A stretch of 64,000 bases of DNA from Undibacterium parvum. GTDB taxonomy: Bacteria > Pseudomonadota > Gammaproteobacteria > Burkholderiales > Burkholderiaceae_D. A model generated the notes under the pieces. It saw nothing but the letters and a program-made list of their open reading frames with translations. It searched no databases and was not told the DNA's origin. The stretch is from NCBI RefSeq assembly GCF_003955735.1, contig NZ_CP034464.1, forward strand, positions 4,650,001 to 4,714,000, in the 5' to 3' direction. This document shows, one piece after another, positions 1 through 8,866 of this stretch. Both the position numbers and the translations under genes were made by a program. Position 1 is the stretch's first letter. Each line of letters opens with the position of its first letter.

Positions 1-25
1 GCGCCTTGAGCCTGCCCATCAAAAA

Positions 26-129
26 TAGGACTTACGCAAAACCGCCCCAGCGTCGTTGCACTCGCCTTGCCGTACTAAAGTACTGTCTTCGGCGGCACGC
101 CTAGCTAGAACAATTTTACGTAAGTCCTA
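26..129. repeat. Small palindromic element E0 (MITE-like), 104 bp
   Basis: The ends are inverted repeats of 16 bp with one mismatch: TAGGACTTACGCAAAA at 26-41 and its complement at 114-129. The interior contains a TAC-N4-GTA palindrome near 72-83 and GC-rich arms. There is no coding capacity. The same build (terminal repeat, inner TAC-N4-GTA core, flank of the TGCAACG type) is seen in the element at 63652-63773. It is probably a non-autonomous element moved by a transposase encoded elsewhere; that is inference. Confidence 0.6.
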
Positions 130-134
130 AAAAA

Positions 135-668
135 TTATTTTAATGAGCGCAGCACTCTACATGGATTGCCGCTCGCTACCGTATCGGCCGCAATATCACG
201 GGTCACAACACTGCCCGCGCCGATCACGCTACGCGCACCGATGCTAACGCCAGGCATGATCACCGTTTGCCCGCCTATCCAGCAATCATCACCTATGCGG
301 ATAGGCGCTGCCAATTGCAGACCGGACGCTCTCTCGATAGGGTCGATAGGATGGGTGGTGGTGTATAAATGCACGCCAGGGCCGAGCAAGACGCGCGCAC
401 CTATGCGTATTTCGGCGGCGTCTAACATCAGGCAATGGTGGTTGGCGAAGAAATTTTCACCGAGATAAATATTGCTGCCGTAGTCGCAAAAAAAATCTGG
501 TTCTATAAAAGCGTTAGCCACTTCAGCGAATAACTGCTGATACAGGGGCTGCCTTTGTTTTTGCAGTTGCACTGGGATCGCATTGATCTGGCTGCAAAGT
601 AATTTGGCGCGTTTGCGCGCCGCCAAACGACCAGGTTCAAACGGTGAAAACGGAGTTAAAGCGATCAC
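135..668 (-). CDS. Maltose/galactoside O-acetyltransferase family protein (LbH hexapeptide repeats)
   Basis: A 177-residue acyltransferase of the Maa/LacA/NodL family, which moves an acetyl group from acetyl-CoA to a sugar hydroxyl in the cytoplasm. The N-terminal about 60 residues are the mac-type helical segment, and the rest is a left-handed beta helix built of hexapeptide repeats (IRIGARVLLGPGV, CWIGGQTVIMPGVSIG, SVIGAGSVVT). The likely catalytic histidine is in YTTTHPID. The ending ASGNPCRVLR is typical of the family. The start is GTG, with AAGG about 7 bases upstream; an in-frame stop lies 12 bases upstream of it, so no longer form exists. The N-terminus is slightly shorter than in Maa (about 183 residues). 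The sugar acceptor cannot be named. Confidence 0.85.
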   Translation of the reverse strand: MIALTPFSPFEPGRLAARKRAKLLCSQINAIPVQLQKQRQPLYQQLFAEVANAFIEPDFFCDYGSNIYLGENFFANHHCLMLDAAEIRIGARVLLGPGVHLYTTTHPIDPIERASGLQLAAPIRIGDDCWIGGQTVIMPGVSIGARSVIGAGSVVTRDIAADTVASGNPCRVLRSLK

Positions 669-837
669 GCACAGCCTTTTTCAAAAAATAGTCTACTGTG
701 CATGCGCTTAAGAAAAAATAGAAAAACCGCATGCCCATTCTGGCTAGGCATGATAAGCGAATTGCCTGCAAATAGTAAGCAGGCGAGTGTTTATGCTTAA
801 GCAAACAAACAGCCATCAAAGCGCAATCGATGCGCAA

Positions 838-1665
838 TCAATGCGACATCAGCACCGGCAAAGTCATCTGGCTCATGATGGCACGCGTGACACCGCCAAA
901 TACCAGCTCGGTAATACGGCTATGACCGTAAGCGCCCATCACCAGCAATTGCGCATCCATGTCAGCAGCCCGTGACAAGAGCCAGGCCGCAGGTGCCATC
1001 GCAATATTTTCATTTCTTTCTATCTCTACGCTGACCCCATGCATGGCCAAATAGGCCGCGATGTCCACATCGGGTAAATCATGGTCATCATCAACATGCT
1101 CAGAGATAGACAGAATTTTTACTTGCTTAGCTTCTTTTAAGATAGGCAAGGCGTCGGCCATGGCACGCGCCGCTTCCCTGCCGCCGTCCCAAGCCACGAT
1201 CACGCGCTCAAAATGACTGCGTGCTTCGCCGACATAGGGCAAAAATATCACCGGACGTCCCAACTTCAAGACCACGTTCTCGGGAAAGCCGCGCCCAAAG
1301 TCGCCTTCAATATCGCTGGGATTGCGCTGCCCCAGCACGATCAGGTCAGAGGCACGCGCATGGGCAATTAATTCACGAAAATCATCGCTGCGAAAACCTA
1401 ACCAATCGACTGCGACTCCGGCCTTTTTGGCTTCTTCCAAGAAAGCTAGTTTAGCCTTATCGTGTTTGGCCTGTGCCGACTCTTCCCATTCGACCAGCAT
1501 AGGCGCCCATACCGCATACGGATCTGACATGATGATGGGCGAGTAAGTGAGATGCAGGGCGTGTAGATGTGCGCCATGCTGCTGCGCCAAGCTCAGAGCA
1601 AAACTCAAGCGCCGCGACGAACCGGCACTATTGTCCAAGAACACCGTCAAACTTTTGTAACTCAT
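838..1665 (-). CDS. Universal stress protein, tandem UspA domains
   Basis: A 275-residue cytoplasmic protein with two Usp domains (about 1-145 and 150-275), like UspE. The second domain ends with the ATP-binding pattern G-x2-G-x9-G-(S/T) in VMGAYGHSRITELVFGGVT; the first domain is degenerate there. The start ATG at 1665 is chosen because AGGAG lies 7-8 bases upstream and because the family begins with a short MSYKSLTVFLD strand; an open frame extends to 1776 but the extra residues do not look like Usp. It is divergent from the helicase gene. Usp proteins aid survival under growth arrest and low oxygen; the exact role here is not visible. Confidence 0.88.
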   Translation of the reverse strand: MSYKSLTVFLDNSAGSSRRLSFALSLAQQHGAHLHALHLTYSPIIMSDPYAVWAPMLVEWEESAQAKHDKAKLAFLEEAKKAGVAVDWLGFRSDDFRELIAHARASDLIVLGQRNPSDIEGDFGRGFPENVVLKLGRPVIFLPYVGEARSHFERVIVAWDGGREAARAMADALPILKEAKQVKILSISEHVDDDHDLPDVDIAAYLAMHGVSVEIERNENIAMAPAAWLLSRAADMDAQLLVMGAYGHSRITELVFGGVTRAIMSQMTLPVLMSH

Positions 1666-1917
1666 CGCATTACTCCTGGTTAGGTGAGAAGATTTACACA
1701 AACACAAACTAATCATAGTCCATTGTGCGAGGTTTTTTTCGTTACAGTTTAGACATAGATCAAATTTTTTTATCATTTTCTTAACAAGACGAAACTACGC
1801 ATAGTCCGGCAATGGCGTTAAGGATAGTCTTGAGCAGTCTGAAATAGTTTAGAATGCGCTCTTGTAGCAAGTCTAGTGCGCCCTGCACCGCTCGCTCACC
1901 CACTACTCCTGATCATC

Positions 1918-3180
1918 ATGCCATTTTCTACCCTGGGCCTAGGCCCTGCCCTTGCCAATGCCGTACGCGAACACGCCTATGCTGAACCTAGCGAAATACA
2001 AAGCGCCGCGATACCTGCGATTTTAGCGGGACATGATGTGCTGGCCTCAGCGCAGACCGGCTCAGGCAAGACTGCTGCGTTTTGCTTGCCCATCCTAGAG
2101 GCATTGCAAAATCGCCCGCGCAGTGCGCCGCGCGTGGTGCAAGCGCTGATCCTGGTGCCAACCCGCGAGTTGGCGGTACAAGTAACAGAAACGCTGCGCA
2201 GCTTGGCTGAGCATTTAGCCCATCCGGTCAAGCTGGCCACTTTATTCGGTGGGGTCTCGATTAATCCGCAAATGATGCATTTACGTGGCGGTGCCGATAT
2301 CGTAATCGCCACGCCTGGTCGTCTATTAGATTTAATCGAGCACAACGCGCTACAAATCTCGCAGGTAGCTACGCTGGTACTGGATGAGGCGGACCGTTTA
2401 TTGGAATTGGGCTTCGCTGAAGAACTCAGTCGCATCCTTAGTCTATTACCAGGTAAACGGCAAAATCTGTTTTTCTCAGCGACCGTCCCACCGCAAGTGG
2501 AAGCACTGGCCAATGGCATGCTGCGCGACCCGCTCAGAATCGAGATCCTTAGCACCGCGATCGGCGCACCAGACATCACGCAAAGAGCCATCGTGGTCGA
2601 TGCCAAGCTGCGTACCCAGTTATTACGTCATCTGATTGAAGACCAGAAATGGACCCGGGTCTTGGTCTTTGTCGCCACCAAATACGCCGCCGAACTAGTC
2701 GCAGCCAAATTGCGCCGTTTGCGCATCAACGCTGAACCCTTCCACGGCGAACTGAGCCAGGGCAAGCGCAGCCAGGTCTTGATGGATTTCAAAGCCAGCC
2801 GCGTCAAGGTCGTGATCGCCACCGATGTCGCTGCACGCGGCATCGACATCAGCAATCTGCCGGTGGTGGTCAACTATGATCTGCCACGTTCCAGCGAGGA
2901 CTACACGCATCGCATAGGCCGCACTGCAAGGGCTGGTGAAAGCGGTATTGCGGTCAGTTTTATTTGCTCTGACGCAGCCAACCAGGCGCATTTCCGTCTG
3001 ATAGAACAAAGGCAGCAGAAAAAAATCCCGCGTGAACACATCGCTGGCTTCGAACCGTCCGAGCAAAGCATAGAAATATCCAACACTGCCGCCCCGGCAG
3101 GAGACCCGAATGGCGGCATCAAAGGCAAACGCCCCAGCAAGAAAGACAAGCTGCGGGCTTTGGCAACACCAGACGAATAG
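1918..3180 (+). CDS. rhlE: DEAD-box ATP-dependent RNA helicase, RhlE type
   Basis: A 420-residue DEAD-box helicase that unwinds RNA duplexes in ribosome assembly and RNA decay. Motifs in order: Q motif (FSTLGL...EPSEIQ), I AQTGSGKT, Ia PTRELA, GG, TPGR, II DEAD, III SAT, IV VFVAT, V ARGIDI, VI HRIGRTARAG. The tail after about residue 390 is short, basic and of low complexity, as in RhlE. ATG at 1918 gives the usual MPFSTLGL start; an upstream in-frame GTG at 1876 would add 14 residues that do not fit the family. A terminator follows at 3257-3288. RhlE is preferred over SrmB or RhlB on overall layout and length. Confidence 0.9.
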   Translation: MPFSTLGLGPALANAVREHAYAEPSEIQSAAIPAILAGHDVLASAQTGSGKTAAFCLPILEALQNRPRSAPRVVQALILVPTRELAVQVTETLRSLAEHLAHPVKLATLFGGVSINPQMMHLRGGADIVIATPGRLLDLIEHNALQISQVATLVLDEADRLLELGFAEELSRILSLLPGKRQNLFFSATVPPQVEALANGMLRDPLRIEILSTAIGAPDITQRAIVVDAKLRTQLLRHLIEDQKWTRVLVFVATKYAAELVAAKLRRLRINAEPFHGELSQGKRSQVLMDFKASRVKVVIATDVAARGIDISNLPVVVNYDLPRSSEDYTHRIGRTARAGESGIAVSFICSDAANQAHFRLIEQRQQKKIPREHIAGFEPSEQSIEISNTAAPAGDPNGGIKGKRPSKKDKLRALATPDE

Positions 3181-3256
3181 CCGAGTAGCCGAATATCTAA
3201 AGTAACAAGCCGGCATCCCAGACTCACTCTGGTATCTCAGCTTGCGTAATTATCGA

Positions 3257-3288
3257 GGCACTCCCACGAAGAGTGCCCGTTTTTTTTA
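3257..3288 (+). terminator. Rho-independent terminator after rhlE
   Basis: A 7-bp stem (GGCACTC 3257-3263, GAGTGCC 3271-3277) with a 7-base loop, followed by CG and a run of eight T. It ends just before the ribosome binding site AGGA of the next gene (3291-3294). Confidence 0.85.
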
Positions 3289-3302
3289 TCAGGAAAACAT
3301 AC

Positions 3303-5495
3303 ATGACAAGTAGTAAGTTAGTCTTTCTAAGCAGTCTATTTTGCGCCAGCACGGTGCTCAGCTCGGCAGCACTTGCCACTGAGAACGCCACGGTACAGCA
3401 GCGTGGGTTTACGGTGGAGGACATGGTGAAGATGGAGCGCATCAGTAAGCCAGTCTTGTCCCCCGATGGTAAGCAAGTGATCTATCAGTTACGCCGCGCC
3501 GATCTCGTGAAAAACCGCGGCCTGACCGATCTGATGCTGCTAGCGCTAGAGGGTGATGCCAAAGCAGCCCCACTGCGTTTGACGCAAGACAGTAGTAAGC
3601 CCGACGCCAACAACACCAGCCCTGAGTGGTCGGCCGATGGCAAGAGCGTCTACTTTATATCCACCCGCAGCGGCAGCGCCCAAGTCTGGCGACGCGGCCT
3701 CAATGCGAGCAATCCAGATCCCGCTATAGAAGCCCTGCCTAGCATGGTGCAGATCACCGACCTGCCTTTGCCGGTAGAGAGTTTTCGCGTTTCACCTAGC
3801 CAGGATCGCATCGCCGTTTCCCTCGAGGTATTTCGCGATTGTGCTGACCTCGCTTGCAGCAAACAGCGCCTGGATAAAATAGAAAAGCAGCAGGCCAGCG
3901 GCCGCACCTATCAGCAATTATTTGTACGTCACTGGGATAGCTGGGCCGATGGCCGCCGTCTGGTCCTATTCTCGGCCCCACTAAGCGCAAGCGGTCGCGT
4001 TAGCAGCGAGCCTGTGAGTTTATCCGGCACTTTGGATGCCGACGTCCATTCAAAACCAGACGGCGATCAAGCCGATTACCAGTTCAGCCCGGATGGCAAA
4101 AGCATCGTCTTTGCAGCCAGAGTCGCAGGCAAGGCAGAAGCCTGGTCTACCAATTTCGATCTGTATCAAGTTCCCGCCGTGGGTGGTCTAGCACCCAAAA
4201 ATCTGACGGCAGACAATCTGGCCTGGGATGCCAAGCCGGCTTTCTCACCGGATGGCCGCACGCTCGCCTATCTGGCTATGAAACGCGCCGGTTTCGAAGC
4301 CGATCGCTTTCAAATGGTCTTGCTCGATCTGGCCAGCGGCAAGAAGCGCCTGCTCGCCGAAAAATGGGATAGAACAGTACAAGAATTTAGTTGGGCACAG
4401 GACAGCAAGAGCCTATATGTAGCAGCCGAAGAACTGGGCCAGCGCAAACTATTTTCTATCGATGCCGCTAGCAGTACAGTCAGAACCTTGACTGGGCTGG
4501 GCGAAGTCACAGGCTTTGATGTGCAAGGCAATAGTCTGGTGATTGCGCAGAATAACCTTGCTAACTCTACTCAGTTATTTACAGCGAAACTCGACCAACT
4601 CGACAAACCAGGCAAGCTGAACAAGGGTGACAATGGTGGAGCAGGCTGGCAGCAAGTGACGCAAGTGAATACCGAGTTGCTGAGCCAAGTCAAATTTGGA
4701 GATTATCAACAATTCTCATTTAAAGGTGCCAAAGGCGACACCGTGCACGGTTATGTAATGCAACCTTGGAACGCCAAAGCCGGTGAAAAATACCCTATCG
4801 CTTTTCTGGTACACGGCGGCCCGCAAGGCTCCTTCGGCAATAGCTGGGGCTACCGCTGGAACCCGCAAACTTATGCCGGTGCCGGCTATGGCGTGGTGTT
4901 TATCGATTTTCACGGCTCCACCGGTTATGGCCAGGCGTTTACCGATTCCATCAGCGGCGACTGGGGCGGTGCTCCTTTAGAAGACTTGAAAAAAGGCATG
5001 GCCGCAGCCACCCAGCAATTCCCTTGGTTAGATCGCAGCAAGGCTTGCGCGCTGGGTGCCTCGTATGGCGGTTACATGATGAACTGGATACAGGGTAACT
5101 GGGCCGATGGCTTTCAGTGCATAGTCGCGCACGCTGGCGTATTCGACACCCGCAGCATGTATTACTCGACCGAAGAACTCTGGTTTAACGAATGGGAAAA
5201 CGGCGGTACCTATTACGACGCGGCGGCCAAGCATGAGAAATTCAATCCGGTCAATCATGTCAAGAAATGGAAAACCCCTATGCTAGTCATTCAGGGTGAA
5301 CTCGATTTCCGCATCCCGTCGGCGCAATCGCTAGGCAGCTTCACTGCTCTGCAAAGACGCGGCATAGAAAGCAAACTCTTAATTTTTCCGGATGAAAACC
5401 ACCACATCTTAAAACCTGCCAACTCGCTGCTGTGGCATCACACAGTCAATGACTGGTTGCAACAGCATTTACAGAAATTGACGTTCAGCTTTTAG
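3303..5495 (+). CDS. Exported S9 family prolyl oligopeptidase / acylaminoacyl-peptidase
   Basis: A 730-residue serine peptidase that cleaves short peptides in the periplasm. ATG at 3303 has AGGA 8 bases upstream and starts a signal peptide (basic start, hydrophobic stretch, cleavage near ALATENA at about residue 24). Residues about 40-450 form a WD40-like beta propeller (repeated SPDGK and WSADGK turns). The C-terminal alpha/beta hydrolase domain holds Ser587 in GASYGGY, Asp668 in GELDFRIP and His700 in DENHHIL. The length fits the S9C group. It stands alone, between the rhlE terminator and the convergent cyd operon. The substrate is unknown; DPP IV-type activity is also possible. Confidence 0.88.
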   Translation: MTSSKLVFLSSLFCASTVLSSAALATENATVQQRGFTVEDMVKMERISKPVLSPDGKQVIYQLRRADLVKNRGLTDLMLLALEGDAKAAPLRLTQDSSKPDANNTSPEWSADGKSVYFISTRSGSAQVWRRGLNASNPDPAIEALPSMVQITDLPLPVESFRVSPSQDRIAVSLEVFRDCADLACSKQRLDKIEKQQASGRTYQQLFVRHWDSWADGRRLVLFSAPLSASGRVSSEPVSLSGTLDADVHSKPDGDQADYQFSPDGKSIVFAARVAGKAEAWSTNFDLYQVPAVGGLAPKNLTADNLAWDAKPAFSPDGRTLAYLAMKRAGFEADRFQMVLLDLASGKKRLLAEKWDRTVQEFSWAQDSKSLYVAAEELGQRKLFSIDAASSTVRTLTGLGEVTGFDVQGNSLVIAQNNLANSTQLFTAKLDQLDKPGKLNKGDNGGAGWQQVTQVNTELLSQVKFGDYQQFSFKGAKGDTVHGYVMQPWNAKAGEKYPIAFLVHGGPQGSFGNSWGYRWNPQTYAGAGYGVVFIDFHGSTGYGQAFTDSISGDWGGAPLEDLKKGMAAATQQFPWLDRSKACALGASYGGYMMNWIQGNWADGFQCIVAHAGVFDTRSMYYSTEELWFNEWENGGTYYDAAAKHEKFNPVNHVKKWKTPMLVIQGELDFRIPSAQSLGSFTALQRRGIESKLLIFPDENHHILKPANSLLWHHTVNDWLQQHLQKLTFSF

Positions 5496-5524
5496 TTTAA
5501 AAGTGAGAAATTCAAAACCTCTCA

Positions 5525-5590
5525 CGCAGTATCCATGCGGCTCCTGGCACGATTTCGTGCCAGGAGCCGCATTCACATTGCGCAAGCGTT
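5525..5590 (+). repeat. Family A repeat, copy A1, with perfect 18-bp hairpin
   Basis: The outer arms (CGCAGTATCCATGCGG and CATTGCGCAAGCGTTTT) match the other family A copies, but the core is replaced by a perfect 18-bp stem (5535-5552 with 5555-5572) around a TT loop. It lies between the convergent ends of the S9 peptidase gene and cydX, so it could stop transcription from both sides, though no T run follows. Confidence 0.75.
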
Positions 5591-5618
5591 TTCAAAACAC
5601 ATCTTAGCCAATGGCGAA

Positions 5619-5792
5619 TTATGTGTCCCGCTTTTTAGTCTCGGCATATTCCTGCCGTGCCTGTTCAAAGCGCTCCTGAGTTGCCGCCTCATCGCGCTCG
5701 CCAAAAGCATAATTTGCTTCCAGCCACATGACGTTGATGATGGCTGCCGCCAGCGCCAGCCCTATACCTAAGATCCAGTTGAAATACCACAT
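5619..5792 (-). CDS. cydX: Cytochrome bd oxidase small subunit CydX
   Basis: A 57-residue single-span membrane protein, the small subunit that stabilises the haems of cytochrome bd ubiquinol oxidase. The N-terminus MWYFNWILGIGLALAAAIIN followed by VMWLEANY is the YbgT/CydX signature; the rest is a charged helix (ERDEAATQERFEQARQEYAE) that is longer than in E. coli CydX (37 residues). AAGGA lies 6-7 bases before the ATG at 5792. It is the last gene of the operon, 53 bases after cydB. It is small enough to be missed by automatic gene finding. Confidence 0.92.
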   Translation of the reverse strand: MWYFNWILGIGLALAAAIINVMWLEANYAFGERDEAATQERFEQARQEYAETKKRDT

Positions 5793-5845
5793 AATTTATC
5801 CTTGTTTGTAATTGCTGCTTTTTCTGCGTTTTTTCAATGTCCACT

Positions 5846-6985
5846 TCAATATGCCGAGTGTTCATTCGCTGCGATATGGGCCGCATCGACCTTGCCACGC
5901 ATTACCCGGTAAATCCAGGCGGTGTAAGTAATGATCAAAGGTAAAAAGATCACGACTACCCAAAACATGATGCCCAGGCTCTTATGACTGGCCACCACAT
6001 CCCAGGCAGTCAGGCTGCTGTTCGGGTCTAAACTCGATGGCATCACGAATGGGAACATCGAGGCACCGGCGGTCAAGATCACTGCGGTTACTGCCACACC
6101 GCTACTCAAGAAGGCGGCGACGGCGCGCTGCCGCATGGTCAATAGTATGCTCAGCATCGCTCCGCCAAAGCCAGCCAGCGGCAAGGCCCACATCAAAGGC
6201 CAGCGTGCGTAATTATCCATCCAGGCACCACGCACCCGCTCTACGGTTTTCACTACTGGCATGAAGGCAGTATTACTGTCTGGCATAGTCAGGATGCGGA
6301 AACCATCGATACCAAACGCGACCCACAAACCGCCAGCGGCAAAGCCCAGCATCATCAGCATTGCGGCGATAATCAAGGCCCTGCCCGCGCGCTGCGCCAG
6401 TACGCCATCGGTCTTGGTGCGCAAGAAGGCGGCACCGTGCATGGTCAGCATGGCCACGCTGACGACACCAGAGAGCAGGCCAAAAGGCGTGAGCAAATCG
6501 AGAAAGCCCCCTACATACTCTAGCCGCATCGTATCGTCGTAATGGAAAGGCACACCCAGCAATAGATTGCCGAAGGCGACACCAAAGATCAGCGGCGGCA
6601 CGAAGCCCCCGATAAACAGCGCCCAATCCCAGGTCGAACGCCAACGCGTGTCGGCAATCTTACTTCGATAATCAAAACCCACAGGCCGAAAAAATAAGGA
6701 GAACAGCAAAATCATCAAGGCCACATAAAAGCCTGAAAATGCCGCCGCATACGCCAGCGGCCAGGCCGCAAACAAGGCACCGCCTGCGGTGATGAACCAG
6801 GTCTGATTACCTTCCCAGGTTGGGCCTATGGTGTTGATCATGATGCGCCGCTCTACATCGGTTTTTCCGATAAACGGCAGCAAGATACCGACCCCGAAAT
6901 CAAAGCCATCCATCAGCGCAAAGCCTATCAGCAAGACGCCGACGAAGGCCCACCAGATGATTTTTAAAGTTTCATAATCGAACAT
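5846..6985 (-). CDS. cydB: Cytochrome bd ubiquinol oxidase subunit II
   Basis: A 379-residue inner-membrane protein with 8-9 hydrophobic spans; with CydA it oxidises ubiquinol and reduces oxygen to water at high affinity. The start MFDYETLKIIWWAFVGVLLIG and the segment LMDGFDFGVGILLP are family hallmarks, as is TIGPTWEGNQTW. It starts 9 bases after the cydA stop and is followed by cydX. The length equals that of E. coli CydB. Confidence 0.96.
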   Translation of the reverse strand: MFDYETLKIIWWAFVGVLLIGFALMDGFDFGVGILLPFIGKTDVERRIMINTIGPTWEGNQTWFITAGGALFAAWPLAYAAAFSGFYVALMILLFSLFFRPVGFDYRSKIADTRWRSTWDWALFIGGFVPPLIFGVAFGNLLLGVPFHYDDTMRLEYVGGFLDLLTPFGLLSGVVSVAMLTMHGAAFLRTKTDGVLAQRAGRALIIAAMLMMLGFAAGGLWVAFGIDGFRILTMPDSNTAFMPVVKTVERVRGAWMDNYARWPLMWALPLAGFGGAMLSILLTMRQRAVAAFLSSGVAVTAVILTAGASMFPFVMPSSLDPNSSLTAWDVVASHKSLGIMFWVVVIFLPLIITYTAWIYRVMRGKVDAAHIAANEHSAY

Positions 6986-6994
6986 GATGCATCC

Positions 6995-8569
6995 TTAAGC
7001 GTGAGAATTCTGGTTGGCGGCTTGTTCAAAATGGTATTTGCCGGTATGCAGGCTACTTGGGCCAAGACGCGCGTACTTAAACATCAGATACAGCTCGACC
7101 ACCAATAAGAGCGTGTAGAAAGTCATAAACCCAGCCAGACTAAAGTACAGGTCATTCACCTGCAGCGTCGAGGCCGATAAGTGGGTAGGCAAGACACCCG
7201 AAATAGTCCAGGGTTGACGGCCATACTCGGCCACCATCCAACCGGTTTCTATCGCCACCCAAGGCAGCGGTATGCTAAACAAGGCGAGTTTCAGCAACCA
7301 GCGATGCTTGGAAAGCCGACGGCGGATCAGGAAATAAAACGAGGTGACAAAAATAAATAAGAACAGCATGCCCAAGCCCACCATCAGCCGGAAGCCAAGA
7401 AACAGCGGTGCAACCTTAGGGATAGAGTCGTTAGTCGCCTTAGTGATCTGCTCGGGTGTGGCATCGATCACATTCGACGTATATTTTTTCAGCAGTAAGC
7501 CGTAGCCCAGATCTTTTTTCAGTTCATTAAAAGCGCTGCGTGCTTCTGGCGATTTGTCGCCAGACTTTAAGCGGCTCAGTGCGGCATACGCCTCCATGCC
7601 GCGGATAATGCGTTCGCGGTTTTGTATTTTTAAATCTTTGATGCCAGTCACCTGGGTGTCAGTAGAGCGGGTCGCGATCAAGCCCATCAGGTACGGTATC
7701 TTAATGGCGTAATCGGTACGTTCTGCCTTGTCATTCGGTAGCCCTATCACGGTAAAAGCTGCCGGTGCGGCTTCGGTTTCCCACTCTGCTTCTATGCTGG
7801 CTAGCTTAACCTTATTCACCTCACCGGCGGTGTAACCCGATTCATCACCGAGCACGATCACGGATAAGGTCGAGGCCAGACCGAAAGCGGCAGCGATGGC
7901 AAAGGAGCGCAGGGCAAATCCTGTATCACGCGCTTTCAATAAATAGTAGGACGAGACTCCGAGTACAAACATAGACGCTGCCACATAACCGGAGGCCACC
8001 GTATGCACAAACTTGACCTGCGCTACCGGATTAAAGATCACCTGCGTCATGCTAACCAACTCCATGCGCATGGTCTCGAAATTAAACTCGGCACCGACAG
8101 GATTATTCATCCAGCCATTGGCGATCAAGATCCACAAGGCGGACAAGTTCGATCCTAGCGCCACTAAAAACGTCACGCCCAGATGCGCCGGTTTAGACAG
8201 CCGTTGCCAGCCGAAAAACATCAGCCCGACAAAGCTAGATTCCATGAAAAAGGCCATCATGCCTTCGATCGCCAGTGGCGTACCGAAGATGTCGCCCACA
8301 TAGTGCGAGTAATACGACCAGTTGGTGCCGAACTGAAACTCCAGCGTGATACCAGTCGTGACACCCATGGCAAAATTAATCGCGAACAACTTGCCCCAGA
8401 ACTTGGTCATATCGCGATACACTTCGCGCCCTGTCATCACATACACCGATTCCATGATGACTAAGATCCACGACAAACCCAGAGTGAGCGGGACAAATAA
8501 AAAGTGATACATCGCGGTCGCTGCAAACTGCAGTCGCGATAGGTTGATAACTTCTTCTATGGGAGCCAT
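6995..8569 (-). CDS. cydA: Cytochrome bd ubiquinol oxidase subunit I
   Basis: A 524-residue haem-bearing subunit that binds b558, b595 and d and the quinol. Visible marks: the N-terminal span with the haem ligand His in LQFAATAMYHFLFVPLTLGL, the quinol loop (Q loop) between spans 6 and 7, of the long E. coli type (about residues 250-385), and GRQPW near residue 448. Start ATG 8569 has TAAGG 8 bases upstream and lies 8 bases after the cydP stop. The set gbsR, cydP, cydA, cydB, cydX is contiguous and reads as one operon for microaerobic or stress respiration. Confidence 0.96.
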   Translation of the reverse strand: MAPIEEVINLSRLQFAATAMYHFLFVPLTLGLSWILVIMESVYVMTGREVYRDMTKFWGKLFAINFAMGVTTGITLEFQFGTNWSYYSHYVGDIFGTPLAIEGMMAFFMESSFVGLMFFGWQRLSKPAHLGVTFLVALGSNLSALWILIANGWMNNPVGAEFNFETMRMELVSMTQVIFNPVAQVKFVHTVASGYVAASMFVLGVSSYYLLKARDTGFALRSFAIAAAFGLASTLSVIVLGDESGYTAGEVNKVKLASIEAEWETEAAPAAFTVIGLPNDKAERTDYAIKIPYLMGLIATRSTDTQVTGIKDLKIQNRERIIRGMEAYAALSRLKSGDKSPEARSAFNELKKDLGYGLLLKKYTSNVIDATPEQITKATNDSIPKVAPLFLGFRLMVGLGMLFLFIFVTSFYFLIRRRLSKHRWLLKLALFSIPLPWVAIETGWMVAEYGRQPWTISGVLPTHLSASTLQVNDLYFSLAGFMTFYTLLLVVELYLMFKYARLGPSSLHTGKYHFEQAANQNSHA

Positions 8570-8577
8570 GGGGTGCC

Positions 8578-8862
8578 TTAGGGTGAGAGTTTTAAATTAG
8601 AAAATGTTGGCTTGTGCGTGGTTTTTGCTAATTCGGTAGCCGCTGAAGCTGGCGGATACGCTGGTTTTGCAGTGCCAGGCGAGAGCAAATGCTGCTCCAC
8701 CATAGGAGTAGGCAGGCGCATGTGCTTGGCCTGTGGCTGCGAAAAAAACGCTGCCCTCAGAAAATACAGAGCGATCAGTTTGATCAGTAAAACCACGAGT
8801 ATCTCCAGCCAGAGTGGCAAGCCGCGACTAGTGCTCTTACTGAGCCTGGAAAAGATCGCCAT
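8578..8862 (-). CDS. cydP: Cytochrome oxidase putative small subunit CydP
   Basis: A 94-residue membrane protein with one hydrophobic helix (LEILVVLLIKLIALYFLRAAFF, about residues 18-39) followed by PQAKHMRLPTPMVEQHLL, the conserved stretch of the CydP family found before cydA in Burkholderiales. ATG at 8862 lies 4 bases after the gbsR stop, so translation is probably coupled; the frame continues upstream inside gbsR, but the protein family begins here. The exact role in bd oxidase assembly is not established. Confidence 0.82.
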   Translation of the reverse strand: MAIFSRLSKSTSRGLPLWLEILVVLLIKLIALYFLRAAFFSQPQAKHMRLPTPMVEQHLLSPGTAKPAYPPASAATELAKTTHKPTFSNLKLSP

Positions 8863-8866
8863 ATTT

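Noticed and set aside
1749..1763. FNR/Anr-like site TTGATCTATGTCTAA upstream of the universal stress protein gene
   Set aside because: One half matches but the other has at least two mismatches, and the spacing from the -10-like TATGAT at 1712-1717 is not that of a standard activator site.
2695..3216. Minus-strand frame opposite rhlE
   Set aside because: The helicase has all motifs; the minus-strand product is a cysteine-rich shadow with no start signal.
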